DNA of 64,000 nt from an uncultured Pelagibacteraceae bacterium (GTDB lineage: Bacteria > Pseudomonadota > Alphaproteobacteria > Pelagibacterales > Pelagibacteraceae), in assembly GCA_902611405.1 (NCBI GenBank), contig CACLZL010000001.1, positions 163,192 through 227,191 of the forward strand, given 5' to 3'. Position 1 is the first letter of the stretch. Every line of letters begins with the position of its first letter. Both the position numbers and the translations under genes were made by a program. The notes under the pieces are model-generated. The model was not told the origin of the DNA and made no database searches. It saw only the letters and a program-made list of their open reading frames with translations. This document shows, one piece after another, positions 31,712 to 42,033 of the stretch.

Positions 31712-32800
31712 ATGAAATTTATTTTTCAACTTAATAAATTAAAGCTTTTATATAATTTTTTTTTATTTCTTGCTTTAATAAATATTTTCTTTTCCACAGA
31801 AAAAAGTCATGCAAATACATTTTCTATAAATGATATTGAAATATCGACACCTTTTGAAATAAATTTTAATAAAGATGAAATTATTGATGAGGGATTTTTA
31901 GAGGCATTTAATGAACTGATTTTGTCAATTGTTCAAAGCAAAGATCAAAAAAAATTAAAAAATACTCCAATTAATCAAATAAAGGGAATGATTGAAACTT
32001 TCTCTATTAAAGAGGAAAAATTTATAAATGAGATTTATTACCTTATTTTGAATGTTTCCTTTAATAAAAAAAAAATATTCGATTTACTGGAGTCAAAAAA
32101 TATATTTCCATCCTTACCTTTAAAAAAAAATTTTTTATTTATTCCGGTTTTTGTTGATCAAAATAAAAATCAAGTTTCAATGTTCTCAGAGGAAAAATTA
32201 TTTAATAATTGGAATTTAAATAATAAAAAATATAGTCTTTTAAATTATATATTACCAACACAAGATCTTGACGATTTTGATTTGATAAAAAGAAATATTA
32301 ATAATTTAGAAACTTATGACTTCAAAGAAATTATAAATAAATACAATATAAATGATTATATAATTATGATTGTTTTTAAAAATGATAATAAAATAAGAGT
32401 ATTTAACAAAATTTTTTTTAATAAAAAAAACAATTTAAAAAATTTAAATTTTAATGAGGTTAATTTTAATAATGAATATGAGATATTAAAATTTATTGAC
32501 AATTTAAAGTTAGTATATGAAGATTTTTGGAAATCACAAAATCAAATTAACACCTCAGTAAAACTATCTTTGAATATTTCTATAGATAATACCAATAATA
32601 TCAAAATTAAAAAATTTGAAAAAATTTTATCCGATATGGATTTGATATATAATTTTTACATTTATAAGTTTGATAATAACAATAATTTTTATGAAGTTAT
32701 TTTTAACGGAACACCTGATAAATTTTTAGAGGTTATGAGTTATCAAAATTATGATTTTGAAATAAAAAATAAAATCTGGGTTTTAAATGAAAAATCTTAA
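31712..32800 (+). CDS. DUF2066-like secreted protein
   Basis: Signal peptide; sits between purM and a DnaA-like regulatory ATPase as in other alphaproteobacteria. Confidence 0.6.
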   Translation: MKFIFQLNKLKLLYNFFLFLALINIFFSTEKSHANTFSINDIEISTPFEINFNKDEIIDEGFLEAFNELILSIVQSKDQKKLKNTPINQIKGMIETFSIKEEKFINEIYYLILNVSFNKKKIFDLLESKNIFPSLPLKKNFLFIPVFVDQNKNQVSMFSEEKLFNNWNLNNKKYSLLNYILPTQDLDDFDLIKRNINNLETYDFKEIINKYNINDYIIMIVFKNDNKIRVFNKIFFNKKNNLKNLNFNEVNFNNEYEILKFIDNLKLVYEDFWKSQNQINTSVKLSLNISIDNTNNIKIKKFEKILSDMDLIYNFYIYKFDNNNNFYEVIFNGTPDKFLEVMSYQNYDFEIKNKIWVLNEKS

Positions 32801-33449
32801 TCAACAAATTCTTAATTTTAGTTATGAGCAAAATTTCAAGGATCAAGATTTCTATGTTTCAAATAGCAACGAACACTCTTTTAATCTTTTAAATAGTTGG
32901 CCAAAATGGGATAAGAATTTTATAAATTTAATTGGTGAAAAATTTTCAGGTAAAAGTCATTTAATTAGTATATTTTTAGAAAAGTATAAAGGAATTAAAA
33001 TAAATTCAGAAAATATTAGTAATGATTTTCTTCAAAGCGTTAAAATATTTGAAAACATTGTAATTGAAGATTTAAACGAAAAAATAAATGAAAATTTACT
33101 ATTTACACTTATTAATATAATTGATCAGGATAATAAGTATTTAATAGTAACCTCGAAAATTCCAATAGTTGATTTTAAATTTAATTTAAATGATCTTAAT
33201 TCGAGATCTGCTAATTTTTTATTATCTCAGATTGAAAAACCTGGTGATGATCTAATGTATGCATTAATATTAAAAAATCTTTCTGATCGTCAAATATCAA
33301 TAGATAAAAAACTTATTGAATTTATTATTAAGAGAATTGATAGAACTTATGGCAAAATATCTGATTTCATATATAAAATCGACGAAATAAGTTTAAAAAG
33401 AAAAAAACCAATCGACTTTAAAATTATTAAAGAGGCATTAGAGGATTAA
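32787..33449 (+). CDS. hdaA: DnaA/Hda-family regulatory protein (HdaA-like)
   Basis: NFINLIGEKFSGKSHL P-loop, LNDLNSRSANFLLSQIEKPGDDLMYALILKNLSDRQI. Confidence 0.75.
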   Translation: MKNLNQQILNFSYEQNFKDQDFYVSNSNEHSFNLLNSWPKWDKNFINLIGEKFSGKSHLISIFLEKYKGIKINSENISNDFLQSVKIFENIVIEDLNEKINENLLFTLINIIDQDNKYLIVTSKIPIVDFKFNLNDLNSRSANFLLSQIEKPGDDLMYALILKNLSDRQISIDKKLIEFIIKRIDRTYGKISDFIYKIDEISLKRKKPIDFKIIKEALED

Positions 33450-35234
33450 TTGAATAAGTACAGAACACATAAGTGTAATGAACTAAGAAAAGAGAATATA
33501 GATAAAAAGATTTCTCTTTCAGGATGGATAAATAAAAAAAGAGATCACGGTAATTTATTATTTATTGATTTAAGAGATAATTACGGAATTACACAATGCA
33601 TCATTGATAAAGAGAATAAATATTTCTCAGAGCTAGAAAAAATACAACTAGAAACAGTCATTAAGATAGAGGGAAAAGTTGTAAATAGATCTAAGGAAAC
33701 AATTAATAAAGAAATTGATACTGGTGAAATAGAGGTTGCTATTGAGAAATATGAAGTTTTAGGAACTTGTAAAGAATTACCTATGCCAGTCTTTAGTGAT
33801 CAAGAATATTCAGAAGAAATAAGATTAAAATATAGATTTTTAGATTTAAGAAGAAAAAAAATTCATGAAAATATTTTACTAAGATCTAAAGTAATTTCAT
33901 ATATCCGTAATGAAATGACAAAATTAGGTTTTTTAGAATTTCAAACACCAATTTTGACTTCTTCTAGTCCAGAGGGAGCAAGAGATTTTTTAGTACCAAG
34001 CCGTTTGAATCCTGGAAAATTTTATGCTTTACCACAAGCTCCACAACAATTTAAACAATTAATAATGGTTTCAGGTTTTGATAAATATTTTCAAATAGCT
34101 CCATGCTTTAGAGATGAAGATGCAAGAGCCGATAGAAGTCCTGGAGAATTTTACCAATTAGATTTAGAAATGTCTTTTGTTGAGCAAGAGGATGTATTTA
34201 ATGTAGTTGAAAAATTAATGGTTAATACATTTAAAAATTTTTCAAAAAAAAAACTAATGTTTGATAAATTTCCAAAAATTTCATATGAGGATGCTATGCT
34301 TAAATATGGATGTGATAAACCAGATTTGAGAAATCCTCTTATTATAAATGATATAACTGAAATATTTATTAGAGAAGATGTTTCATTTGAAATATTTAAA
34401 AAATTAGTAAAATCTGGTTCTAAAGTAAGATGTATTGTTGCAAAAAATACAAAGGATAGACCTAGAAGTTTTTTTGATAATATAGATAAATGGGCAAAGG
34501 AAGAGGGTGCCTCTGGTTTAGCTTATTTTACTCTTGAAAAAGATAAAGATATTTCTGCAAAAGGCCCTATAGGTAAATTTTTTTCTCATGATGCATTAGT
34601 TGAAATTATGAAAAAAACAAATTGTAAAATAGGGGATAGTATTTTCATGGCTTGTGGAAAACAGGATGAGTTAGAAAAAATTACAGCTTTAGCTAGAGAC
34701 AAAATTGCAAAAGATCTACATTTAATTGATGAGAATGTTTTCGCATTTTGTTGGATTGTAGATTATCCAATGTTTGAAAAAAATGAATTAACTAAAAAAA
34801 TTGAGTTTAGTCATAATCCATTTTCAATGCCACAGGGTGATTTAAGTGAAAAAGATTTAGAAAACCCACTAGACATACTTGCGTATCAATACGACATAGT
34901 TTGTAATGGAATAGAATTATCTTCTGGAGCAATTAGAAATCATAAACCAGAACTTATGTATAAACTTTTCTCGATTGCAGGATACGATAAAAATCAAGTA
35001 GATGAAAAATTTAGCGGTATGATTAATGCACTTAGTTATGGTGCACCACCACATGGAGGTATTGCACCTGGTATTGACAGAATCGTTATGTTACTTGCTA
35101 ATGAGAAAAATATTAGGGAAGTAACAATGTTTCCAATGAACCAGAACGCACAAGATTTGATGATGAATGCACCATCTGCGGTAAATCAAGAACAATTAAA
35201 AGAATTAAGTCTAGCTTTAAAAACTAAAAAATAA
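33450..35234 (+). CDS. aspS: Aspartyl-tRNA synthetase (TTG start)
   Basis: FLEFQTPILTSSSPEGARDFLVPSR, PQAPQQFKQLIM, PGIDRIVMLL. Confidence 0.96.
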   Translation: MNKYRTHKCNELRKENIDKKISLSGWINKKRDHGNLLFIDLRDNYGITQCIIDKENKYFSELEKIQLETVIKIEGKVVNRSKETINKEIDTGEIEVAIEKYEVLGTCKELPMPVFSDQEYSEEIRLKYRFLDLRRKKIHENILLRSKVISYIRNEMTKLGFLEFQTPILTSSSPEGARDFLVPSRLNPGKFYALPQAPQQFKQLIMVSGFDKYFQIAPCFRDEDARADRSPGEFYQLDLEMSFVEQEDVFNVVEKLMVNTFKNFSKKKLMFDKFPKISYEDAMLKYGCDKPDLRNPLIINDITEIFIREDVSFEIFKKLVKSGSKVRCIVAKNTKDRPRSFFDNIDKWAKEEGASGLAYFTLEKDKDISAKGPIGKFFSHDALVEIMKKTNCKIGDSIFMACGKQDELEKITALARDKIAKDLHLIDENVFAFCWIVDYPMFEKNELTKKIEFSHNPFSMPQGDLSEKDLENPLDILAYQYDIVCNGIELSSGAIRNHKPELMYKLFSIAGYDKNQVDEKFSGMINALSYGAPPHGGIAPGIDRIVMLLANEKNIREVTMFPMNQNAQDLMMNAPSAVNQEQLKELSLALKTKK

Positions 35235-35235
35235 G

Positions 35236-36060
35236 TTATTTTTTACCTTTTAAACTTATCTTTACATCTGAAAGATCAACCAGATTTTTTTTATAGTTAT
35301 TTCTCACAAATCCTTTGCTGGTAATATCTTTTACAATTTTTAATAATTGATTTTGATCCTCGGAGCTTTGATCTTCTGTATTGTTAGCATCATTTCCTCC
35401 AATTGAAGGAGTGTGGGCTAGATCTTCTCTATTTTGATATGAAATAGCTAGTTCTCTAAAAATATAATCTAAAATAGACGTGGCAGTTAAAATTCTATCA
35501 TTACCGTGGACTTTGCCTGATGGTTCAAATTTTGTACCGACAAATGCACTTATAAACTCATCTAGCGGAACACCATATTGAAGGCCTAGAGAAACAGCAA
35601 TTGCAAAATTATTCATTAATGCTTTAACAAGTTCCCCCTCTTTGCTCGTATCAATAAAAATCTCTCCAATTTTCCCATCTTCATATTCTCCAGTATGTAG
35701 GTAAACTTTGTGATCACCAATAGTAGCTTTTTGAATGTATCCCTTTCTTCTATCAGGCATGCTAAATCTTTTACCTGATTTTTCATTTGCTCCATTAATA
35801 TTTTTTATTACACTCTCTTTATTTATTGAGCTTTTATTATCTGTTCCAGTTATTACTTCTACTTTGTTGTTTTCAAGGATTTTGTTATTTTTAGGATCTA
35901 GACTTTTAGTTTTTCTATTGTCAAGTTTTACGTCTAAAACCTCAAATTTACCATCATCTCTCTTTTCTAAATTTTTTAACTCTGCCTCGTTAATATCATC
36001 TAAATAATGATTTACTTTAAAGGTACAGGTGTAATAAGTTTCAACTAAATACTTTGCCAT
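35236..36060 (-). CDS. Stand-alone class II (B12-dependent) ribonucleotide reductase C-terminal / TSCPD-like protein
   Basis: [87 protein letters not shown] resembles the NrdJ C-terminal module; no catalytic domain in the ORF. Confidence 0.75.
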   Translation of the reverse strand: MAKYLVETYYTCTFKVNHYLDDINEAELKNLEKRDDGKFEVLDVKLDNRKTKSLDPKNNKILENNKVEVITGTDNKSSINKESVIKNINGANEKSGKRFSMPDRRKGYIQKATIGDHKVYLHTGEYEDGKIGEIFIDTSKEGELVKALMNNFAIAVSLGLQYGVPLDEFISAFVGTKFEPSGKVHGNDRILTATSILDYIFRELAISYQNREDLAHTPSIGGNDANNTEDQSSEDQNQLLKIVKDITSKGFVRNNYKKNLVDLSDVKISLKGKK

Positions 36061-36174
36061 TTGACCTCAACTTAAATTTTAATTTGAATAATGAATCAAT
36101 TTATTTATATACATATTCATATTTTAGTCTAATTTAAATTTTACAATTTTTAATTGAATAAATAAAAAAAAATT

Positions 36175-36534
36175 ATGTTGACACTTTTAAGAAAAATTTT
36201 TACTTGGTGGAATCAAGACACTTTTGGAACAAGACTAAAAACTATTTTTTTTGGAAAACTAGTTGGTACTGATGAGCTAGGTAATAAATATTATGAGAGT
36301 AAAAAGGGAAAAAGATGGGTTATCTATTCAAACACAATTGACGCATCAAAAATTCCTGTTGAATGGTATTCATGGATACATTTTACACCTAATAAAATTG
36401 AGAAAAAACATACCTTAGAAAAATATGAATGGCAAAAACCACATCAAGAAAATTTAACTGGAACTGACTCAGCATATTATCCAAATAAAAATAAAGATGG
36501 TGTTAAAAAGAAATACTCAAGTTGGAAAGAATAA
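36175..36534 (+). CDS. NDUFA12-family NADH:ubiquinone oxidoreductase accessory subunit
   Basis: FFGKLVGTDELGNKYYESKKGKRWVIYSNTIDASKIPVEWYSWIH. Confidence 0.9.
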   Translation: MLTLLRKIFTWWNQDTFGTRLKTIFFGKLVGTDELGNKYYESKKGKRWVIYSNTIDASKIPVEWYSWIHFTPNKIEKKHTLEKYEWQKPHQENLTGTDSAYYPNKNKDGVKKKYSSWKE

Positions 36535-36904
36535 TTTTAAATTAATCTATTTAGTTTTTTTATTTTATTTTTGTTTAGTTTTTAATTCAAATTCAAAAAG
36601 TAATTTGGAAGGAGATTTTACTGATATAAAAATTTTGGACAAAATAAGTTCAAAAAATACTTTGCTAAAATTAGAAAATGGAAAATTAAAAAAATTTAAA
36701 GATCTAGAAATAAAAAGCATTAAATGTAAAAATTCAGAATTTGATGATAATCCAGAGATTACTGCTTATATACAAGTTAGAGATCTAACGAATAAAAATA
36801 ATGATGAAGTTTTTGTTTTTAATGGTTGGATGTTTTCATCTAGTCCTTCAATCGAACCTTTTGATCACCCTGTCTATGATGTGTGGTTATTAAGTTGCTA
36901 TTAA
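36497..36904 (+). CDS. DUF2155 domain-containing protein
   Basis: LDKISSKNTLLKLENGKLKKFKDLEIKSIKCKN; FNGWMFSSSPSIEPFDHPVYDVWLLSC. Confidence 0.8.
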   Translation: MVLKRNTQVGKNNFKLIYLVFLFYFCLVFNSNSKSNLEGDFTDIKILDKISSKNTLLKLENGKLKKFKDLEIKSIKCKNSEFDDNPEITAYIQVRDLTNKNNDEVFVFNGWMFSSSPSIEPFDHPVYDVWLLSCY

Positions 36905-38238
36905 ACAATTGAATCTTTATCTAACCAACTTACATTAAAATCTGAATTTATAAATTTTTTGTGATTAAGTAATTTTTTATGTAGAGGTATTGTTGTAGTT
37001 ATACCTTCAATAACAAATTCATCTAAAGATCTATTCATTCTTTGAATTGCCTCTGTTCTATTTCTTCCATGACAAATTAATTTACAAACCATGCTGTCGT
37101 AATATGGTGTTACCTTATATCCTTGAAATATTGAACCATCTACTCTGGTTCTAAAACCTGATGGCTGATGACACATAGTAATAACTCCAGGCGAAGGTTG
37201 AAAATTTTTACTTGCATCTTCAGCATTTATTCTACATTCAATTGCATGTCCTCTAGGATTTATATCACTTTGTTTTAAAGCTGTTTCTCCTGAAAAAGCA
37301 ATCCAAATTTGCTCTTTGATTATATCTATACCTGTAACCATTTCAGTTACAGGATGTTCAACTTGAACTCTTGTATTCATTTCAAGGAAATAAAATTTTC
37401 CATCTTCATAAATAAATTCAACTGTTCCCGCACCCATATATCCAATTTTTTCAACCATTTTTACAGTTCTTTCAAATAAATCTTTTCTTATTTCATCATT
37501 TAAAACTGGACTTGGTGTTTCCTCAATTAATTTTTGATGTCTTCTTTGAACTGAACAGTCTCTTTCATGAAGGTGAACTGTTCTATTTTTTCCAGCTAAT
37601 ATTTGAACCTCAATGTGTCTTGGATTTTGAAAAAATTTTTCAATGTAAACTTCATCATTGCCAAAATATTTTTGTGCTTCAGATTTTGCAGTTGAAAACA
37701 AAGTTTCAAATTCTTCCTCCTTATAAACTATTTTCATACCTTTACCTCCGCCTCCGCCAGAAGCTTTGATTAAGACAGGAAAACCAATTTTTTTACAAAG
37801 TTCTTTTGCGTCAGAAGCATCTTTTACACCACCTTCAGATCCCTCAATAACAGGTAATCCATTTTCTTTAGCTATTTTTTTTGCTTGGATTTTATCACCC
37901 ATCATTTCAATATGTTTTGATGATGCTCCGATAAAATCAATTTTATTTTCTTCTAGAATTCTTGCAAAATTTGCATTTTCAGATAGAAAACCATAGCCAG
38001 GATGAACAGCATCAGCATTTGTAAGATCTATTGCTGACATTAATGCTGGAATATTTAAATAACTATTTGCTGGTTGATGGGATCCAATGCATACGCTTTC
38101 ATCAGCCATCCTTACATGCATACTTTCTCTATCTACATCTGAATGAACAGCTACAGTAGAAATTCCCCATTCTTTACATGCTCTTATAATTCTAACTGCA
38201 ATTTCCCCACGGTTTGCAATTAAAATTTTTTTAAACAT
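36901..38238 (-). CDS. accC: Acetyl-CoA carboxylase biotin carboxylase subunit
   Basis: KILIANRGEIAVRIIRACKE, GGGGKGMKIV, EMNTRVQVEHPVTE. Confidence 0.97.
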   Translation of the reverse strand: MFKKILIANRGEIAVRIIRACKEWGISTVAVHSDVDRESMHVRMADESVCIGSHQPANSYLNIPALMSAIDLTNADAVHPGYGFLSENANFARILEENKIDFIGASSKHIEMMGDKIQAKKIAKENGLPVIEGSEGGVKDASDAKELCKKIGFPVLIKASGGGGGKGMKIVYKEEEFETLFSTAKSEAQKYFGNDEVYIEKFFQNPRHIEVQILAGKNRTVHLHERDCSVQRRHQKLIEETPSPVLNDEIRKDLFERTVKMVEKIGYMGAGTVEFIYEDGKFYFLEMNTRVQVEHPVTEMVTGIDIIKEQIWIAFSGETALKQSDINPRGHAIECRINAEDASKNFQPSPGVITMCHQPSGFRTRVDGSIFQGYKVTPYYDSMVCKLICHGRNRTEAIQRMNRSLDEFVIEGITTTIPLHKKLLNHKKFINSDFNVSWLDKDSIV

Positions 38239-38241
38239 TGA

Positions 38242-38673
38242 TTATTCTAGGATAATAATTGTTTGACCAAATTCTACAGGTTGACCATCTTCAACACAAA
38301 TTTCTTTTATTATACCATCTGCTGTTGAAGGTACATGATTCATTGTTTTCATTGCCTCAACAATCATTATTGTATCCCCTTTTTTAATTTTTTTTCCAAC
38401 CTCAACAAACTTTTTAGCACCAGGTTCTGGAGCGTGATAGGCAGTTCCAATTATAGGTGAAGTAATTTCGGTTCCTGATTTAACATTTTGAGTTTTATTA
38501 GGTGCTGAACTTGTTGAAGTTGATGATGGCGAAATAACTTGTGGTTGACTAATTGAAACATTATTTTTTGATACTTTAATTTTTGTATCCTTTTCAGTTA
38601 TTTCTATTTCAGTAAGATTAAATTCTTTTAAATATTCACTTAATTCTTGAATTATTTTTTTATCTATTTTCAT
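38242..38673 (-). CDS. accB: Acetyl-CoA carboxylase biotin carboxyl carrier protein
   Basis: VEAMKTMNHV biotinylation motif; next to accC. Confidence 0.95.
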   Translation of the reverse strand: MKIDKKIIQELSEYLKEFNLTEIEITEKDTKIKVSKNNVSISQPQVISPSSTSTSSAPNKTQNVKSGTEITSPIIGTAYHAPEPGAKKFVEVGKKIKKGDTIMIVEAMKTMNHVPSTADGIIKEICVEDGQPVEFGQTIIILE

Positions 38674-39109
38674 TTTGCAAGGTCTTTTGTAATGAAATTA
38701 TGGCCAAAATATATCCTTCAGCACCTAATCCAAAAATTCCTCCGGTTACTACACCACTTATAAGTGATTTATGTCTAAATTCCTCTCTTTTGTAAATATT
38801 TGATAGGTGTAGCTCAATTATTGGTTTTTTAAATAAATCGAGAGCATCTCTTATTGCCACCGAAGTATGAGTGAATGCGGCAGCATTTATAATCATACCA
38901 TTAAATTTTTTCCTAGCATCTTGAATAATATTTACTAATTCTCCCTCAACATTAGATTGAGCAAATTCAATATCAAGTCCAATTTCTTGTCCTTTTTTAG
39001 AACAATTTTCTTTAAGTTGGTCAAACGTGGTTGATCCATATTGTGATTGTTCTCTTTCTCCTAATAGATTAAGATTTGGACCATTAATAATAATTATTTT
39101 ATTATTCAT
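38660..39109 (-). CDS. aroQ: Type II 3-dehydroquinate dehydratase
   Basis: IINGPNLNLLGEREQSQYG, HLSNIYKREEFRHKS. Confidence 0.95.
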   Translation of the reverse strand: MNNKIIIINGPNLNLLGEREQSQYGSTTFDQLKENCSKKGQEIGLDIEFAQSNVEGELVNIIQDARKKFNGMIINAAAFTHTSVAIRDALDLFKKPIIELHLSNIYKREEFRHKSLISGVVTGGIFGLGAEGYILAIISLQKTLQNENR

Positions 39110-39125
39110 TCAGCACTTATATACG

Positions 39126-39344
39126 ATGAAAAAAATAAAAAAAATAAAAATTAAAATAAATGGTAAAATCAAAACCATAATTGATAATTCAAAACTCTCA
39201 GAATTGATAAAACATCTTAAAATACCATTAAATAAAGTAGCTATTGAGCTAAATGAGGAAATAATAGAGAAAAAAAAGATTTATAAAATAAAATTGAAAA
39301 AAAATGATAAAATTGAAATAGTTCATTTCATCGGAGGTGGTTAA
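39126..39344 (+). CDS. thiS: Sulfur carrier protein ThiS
   Basis: ATG at 39126, ubiquitin-like ~72 aa ending VHFIGGG; followed by thiG. The ORF-track start at 39027 overlaps aroQ and is unlikely. Confidence 0.85.
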   Translation: MKKIKKIKIKINGKIKTIIDNSKLSELIKHLKIPLNKVAIELNEEIIEKKKIYKIKLKKNDKIEIVHFIGGG

Positions 39345-39345
39345 A

Positions 39346-40119
39346 TTGAATAAAGATAAACTTAAAATTGCAAACAAAAAATTTAAATCAAGATTAATTG
39401 TAGGAACTGGAAAATATAGAAGCATGTCTGAATGTGCCAAAGCAATTAAACTTTCGGGAGCAGAAATTGTGACAGTTGCGGTTAGAAGAGTTAATATAAC
39501 TGATAAAAAAAAACCGTTACTAATGGATTATATTGATCCAAAAAAAATTACATATTTACCAAATACAGCAGGTTGTTTTAATTCTAGAGAAGCACTAAGG
39601 ACTCTTCGACTCGCTAGAGAAATTGGTGGTTGGAAATTGGTAAAACTTGAAGTTTTAGGAGACAAAAAAAATTTATTTCCCGATATGATTGAAACTTTAA
39701 AATCCACGGAAGTTCTTGCCAAAGAAGGTTTTAAAGTTATGGTATATTGTAATGATGATCCCTTAATGGCAAAACGCTTAGAAAATTCAGGTGCAGATGC
39801 AATAATGCCTTTAGCAGCTCCAATTGGCTCAGGTTTAGGTATACAAAATAAAATTAATATTCAAATTATTAGGAAACAAACGAAGCTACCTTTAATTATT
39901 GATGCAGGTTTAGGTCAAGCATCAGATGCGACTATTGCAATGGAATTAGGATGTGATGGAGTTTTGGTAAATACTGCAATAGCAAAAGCCAAAAAACCTT
40001 TTGAGATGGCATTAGCATTTAAAAATGCAGTTATAGCAGGAAGACAGTCTTATAAATCTGGCAGAATTGATAAAATTTTAATGGGCAATCCATCCTCTCC
40101 ATCAAAAGGAATTATTTAG
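39346..40119 (+). CDS. thiG: Thiazole synthase ThiG (TTG start preferred; GTG at 39337 possible)
   Basis: [43 protein letters not shown] 8 nt upstream of TTG. Confidence 0.92.
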   Translation: MNKDKLKIANKKFKSRLIVGTGKYRSMSECAKAIKLSGAEIVTVAVRRVNITDKKKPLLMDYIDPKKITYLPNTAGCFNSREALRTLRLAREIGGWKLVKLEVLGDKKNLFPDMIETLKSTEVLAKEGFKVMVYCNDDPLMAKRLENSGADAIMPLAAPIGSGLGIQNKINIQIIRKQTKLPLIIDAGLGQASDATIAMELGCDGVLVNTAIAKAKKPFEMALAFKNAVIAGRQSYKSGRIDKILMGNPSSPSKGII

Positions 40120-41932
40120 TTTTTTTTTTATTAAATCTTTTTTTTTTAAAAGTTTTTTTACCCGTCTTTTTATTTTCTTTTTTTTCTATAAATTTGTTTT
40201 CTTTACTTTTTGATTCTAAATTTTTTAATTTTTCGTAACTCTCTATTAACTCAAGTGTTTTTTTTGATCTGTTTTGAATATTAATAATGTATTCAGGAAT
40301 TATTAAAGAATTGTCACTTATAATATCAATTATAATTTTATTCTTTTTTTCAAAGTAAGTTAAATCATTAACAAAATTTTCTTTAAGAAAATCAGAAATT
40401 TTTTCACAAACTTTTAATTCTACAAATTTGGCTTTATTAATCACAGCTTTTAATTCTACAATTTTTAGGAGTTTTTGAGCAAATGACTCATCTGTTAAAG
40501 TCACTTTCCATTTAATTGCACTTTCCCTTAGTCTTTGCCTTGACATTTCAAGAAGACCAAAGTTACTTATTCTTCCTATTTGAATTCTTGCTCTATCTGT
40601 TCTACATTTTTCTTTTAGTTTTCTCTCAACCAACCTTCTATTTCCATAACTAAGCATATCAATAAAATCTATAATTATTAAACCAGACAAATCTCTTATT
40701 TTTATCTGTCTAGCAATTTCTTCTGCAGCTTCAATATTCGTATCTAAAGCTGTGCTTTCAACATTTTTTCCTTTTATTGAACTTCCAGAATTTATATCGA
40801 TAGAAACTAAAGCCTCTGTCGGGTTAATTACCAAATATCCTCCAGATTTAAGTTTAATTTCCGAGTCAAAAATCTGATTTAATTTTTGTTCAATATTTTC
40901 CTCAATAAATAATGGAATTTTACCTCTATATTTTTTTACTTTTTTTACACTTGAAGGCATCATTGTTTTCATAAATGATTGAGCTTTTTTATAACCTTCA
41001 TTTCCTTCAACAATTATATTTTTTGTATTATCATCAAACATATCTCTTAAAGTTCTTTTGATAATCTCACTTTCTTGATGAATTAATGATGGGGCAATAG
41101 AATTAATTGCATTTTCTTTTATTTGACTCCAAGTATTAATAAGAGTTGTTAAATCATTATTGATTTCATTTTTTGTTTTATTACTTCCAGCAGTTCTAAC
41201 AATTAAACCCATCTCTCTAGGAATTTCAATTTCATTTAAAATTGTTCGTATTTTTTTTCTATCAGCAGGATTAAATATTTTTCTTGATATACCTCCTCCT
41301 TTAGGAGTGTTTGGCATTAAAACTATATATTTTCCTGCAATTGAAATGAAAGTACTTAATGCAGCACCTTTTTGTCCTCTTTCATCTTTAATGACTTGTA
41401 CAAGAATTACCTGATTAGGTTTAATAACTTCCTGAATTTTATACCTTTTAAATTTAAATTTATTCTCCTTTTTTTTTTCTTTTCCATCACCTAAATTTTC
41501 TTTTTCAGAAATATTTTCTTTATTATTTGGATATTCTTCTGTCTGTTCTTCCGATGTCTTTTCTATAGGATCATCAATTTCTAGTTTTCCTTCAGCAATA
41601 TTTTCCTCTTCTTTAGCCTGAACTTCTCTTGAAAGTTCTTCTCTAGCTTTTTCTTCCTCCTCTTTAATTCTTTCTAAATCAGCTTTTGGAATCTGATAAT
41701 AATCTGATTGGATGTCATTAAAGGATAAAAAACCATGCCTCTCTCTTCCAAAATCAATGAAAGCAGCTTGTAACGATGGTTCTATTCTACTTACTTTTCC
41801 TAAATAGATATTATTTTTAATTAAGTTATTTTTTAAACCTTCGTACTCGTAATCTTCAATATTTTCGCCTGATTTAAGAACAACTCTAGTTTCGTTAGGA
41901 TGCGATGCATCAATATATAAATTTTTTTCCAT
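40112..41932 (-). CDS. rng: Ribonuclease E/G
   Basis: GFLSFNDI S1 domain start, [32 protein letters not shown]. Confidence 0.92.
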   Translation of the reverse strand: MEKNLYIDASHPNETRVVLKSGENIEDYEYEGLKNNLIKNNIYLGKVSRIEPSLQAAFIDFGRERHGFLSFNDIQSDYYQIPKADLERIKEEEEKAREELSREVQAKEEENIAEGKLEIDDPIEKTSEEQTEEYPNNKENISEKENLGDGKEKKKENKFKFKRYKIQEVIKPNQVILVQVIKDERGQKGAALSTFISIAGKYIVLMPNTPKGGGISRKIFNPADRKKIRTILNEIEIPREMGLIVRTAGSNKTKNEINNDLTTLINTWSQIKENAINSIAPSLIHQESEIIKRTLRDMFDDNTKNIIVEGNEGYKKAQSFMKTMMPSSVKKVKKYRGKIPLFIEENIEQKLNQIFDSEIKLKSGGYLVINPTEALVSIDINSGSSIKGKNVESTALDTNIEAAEEIARQIKIRDLSGLIIIDFIDMLSYGNRRLVERKLKEKCRTDRARIQIGRISNFGLLEMSRQRLRESAIKWKVTLTDESFAQKLLKIVELKAVINKAKFVELKVCEKISDFLKENFVNDLTYFEKKNKIIIDIISDNSLIIPEYIINIQNRSKKTLELIESYEKLKNLESKSKENKFIEKKENKKTGKKTFKKKRFNKKKTK

Positions 41933-42033
41933 AATTTTGTGAATGTTAATTTCATTAGTAATTTAATTTTTTAAAATTTTGTTTAATTTTCTTGCCATAT
42001 CTTTAACAAATTCCAGGATATAATGAAATTAAA

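Noticed and set aside
36061-36174. Possible structured RNA or operator in the 114-bp divergent intergenic region
   Set aside because: Very AT-rich with only imperfect repeats of low significance; ordinary divergent promoter region is sufficient.
39027-39344. 105-aa ORF-track version of thiS
   Set aside because: First 33 codons overlap the aroQ coding region; ATG at 39126 gives a normal-length ThiS.
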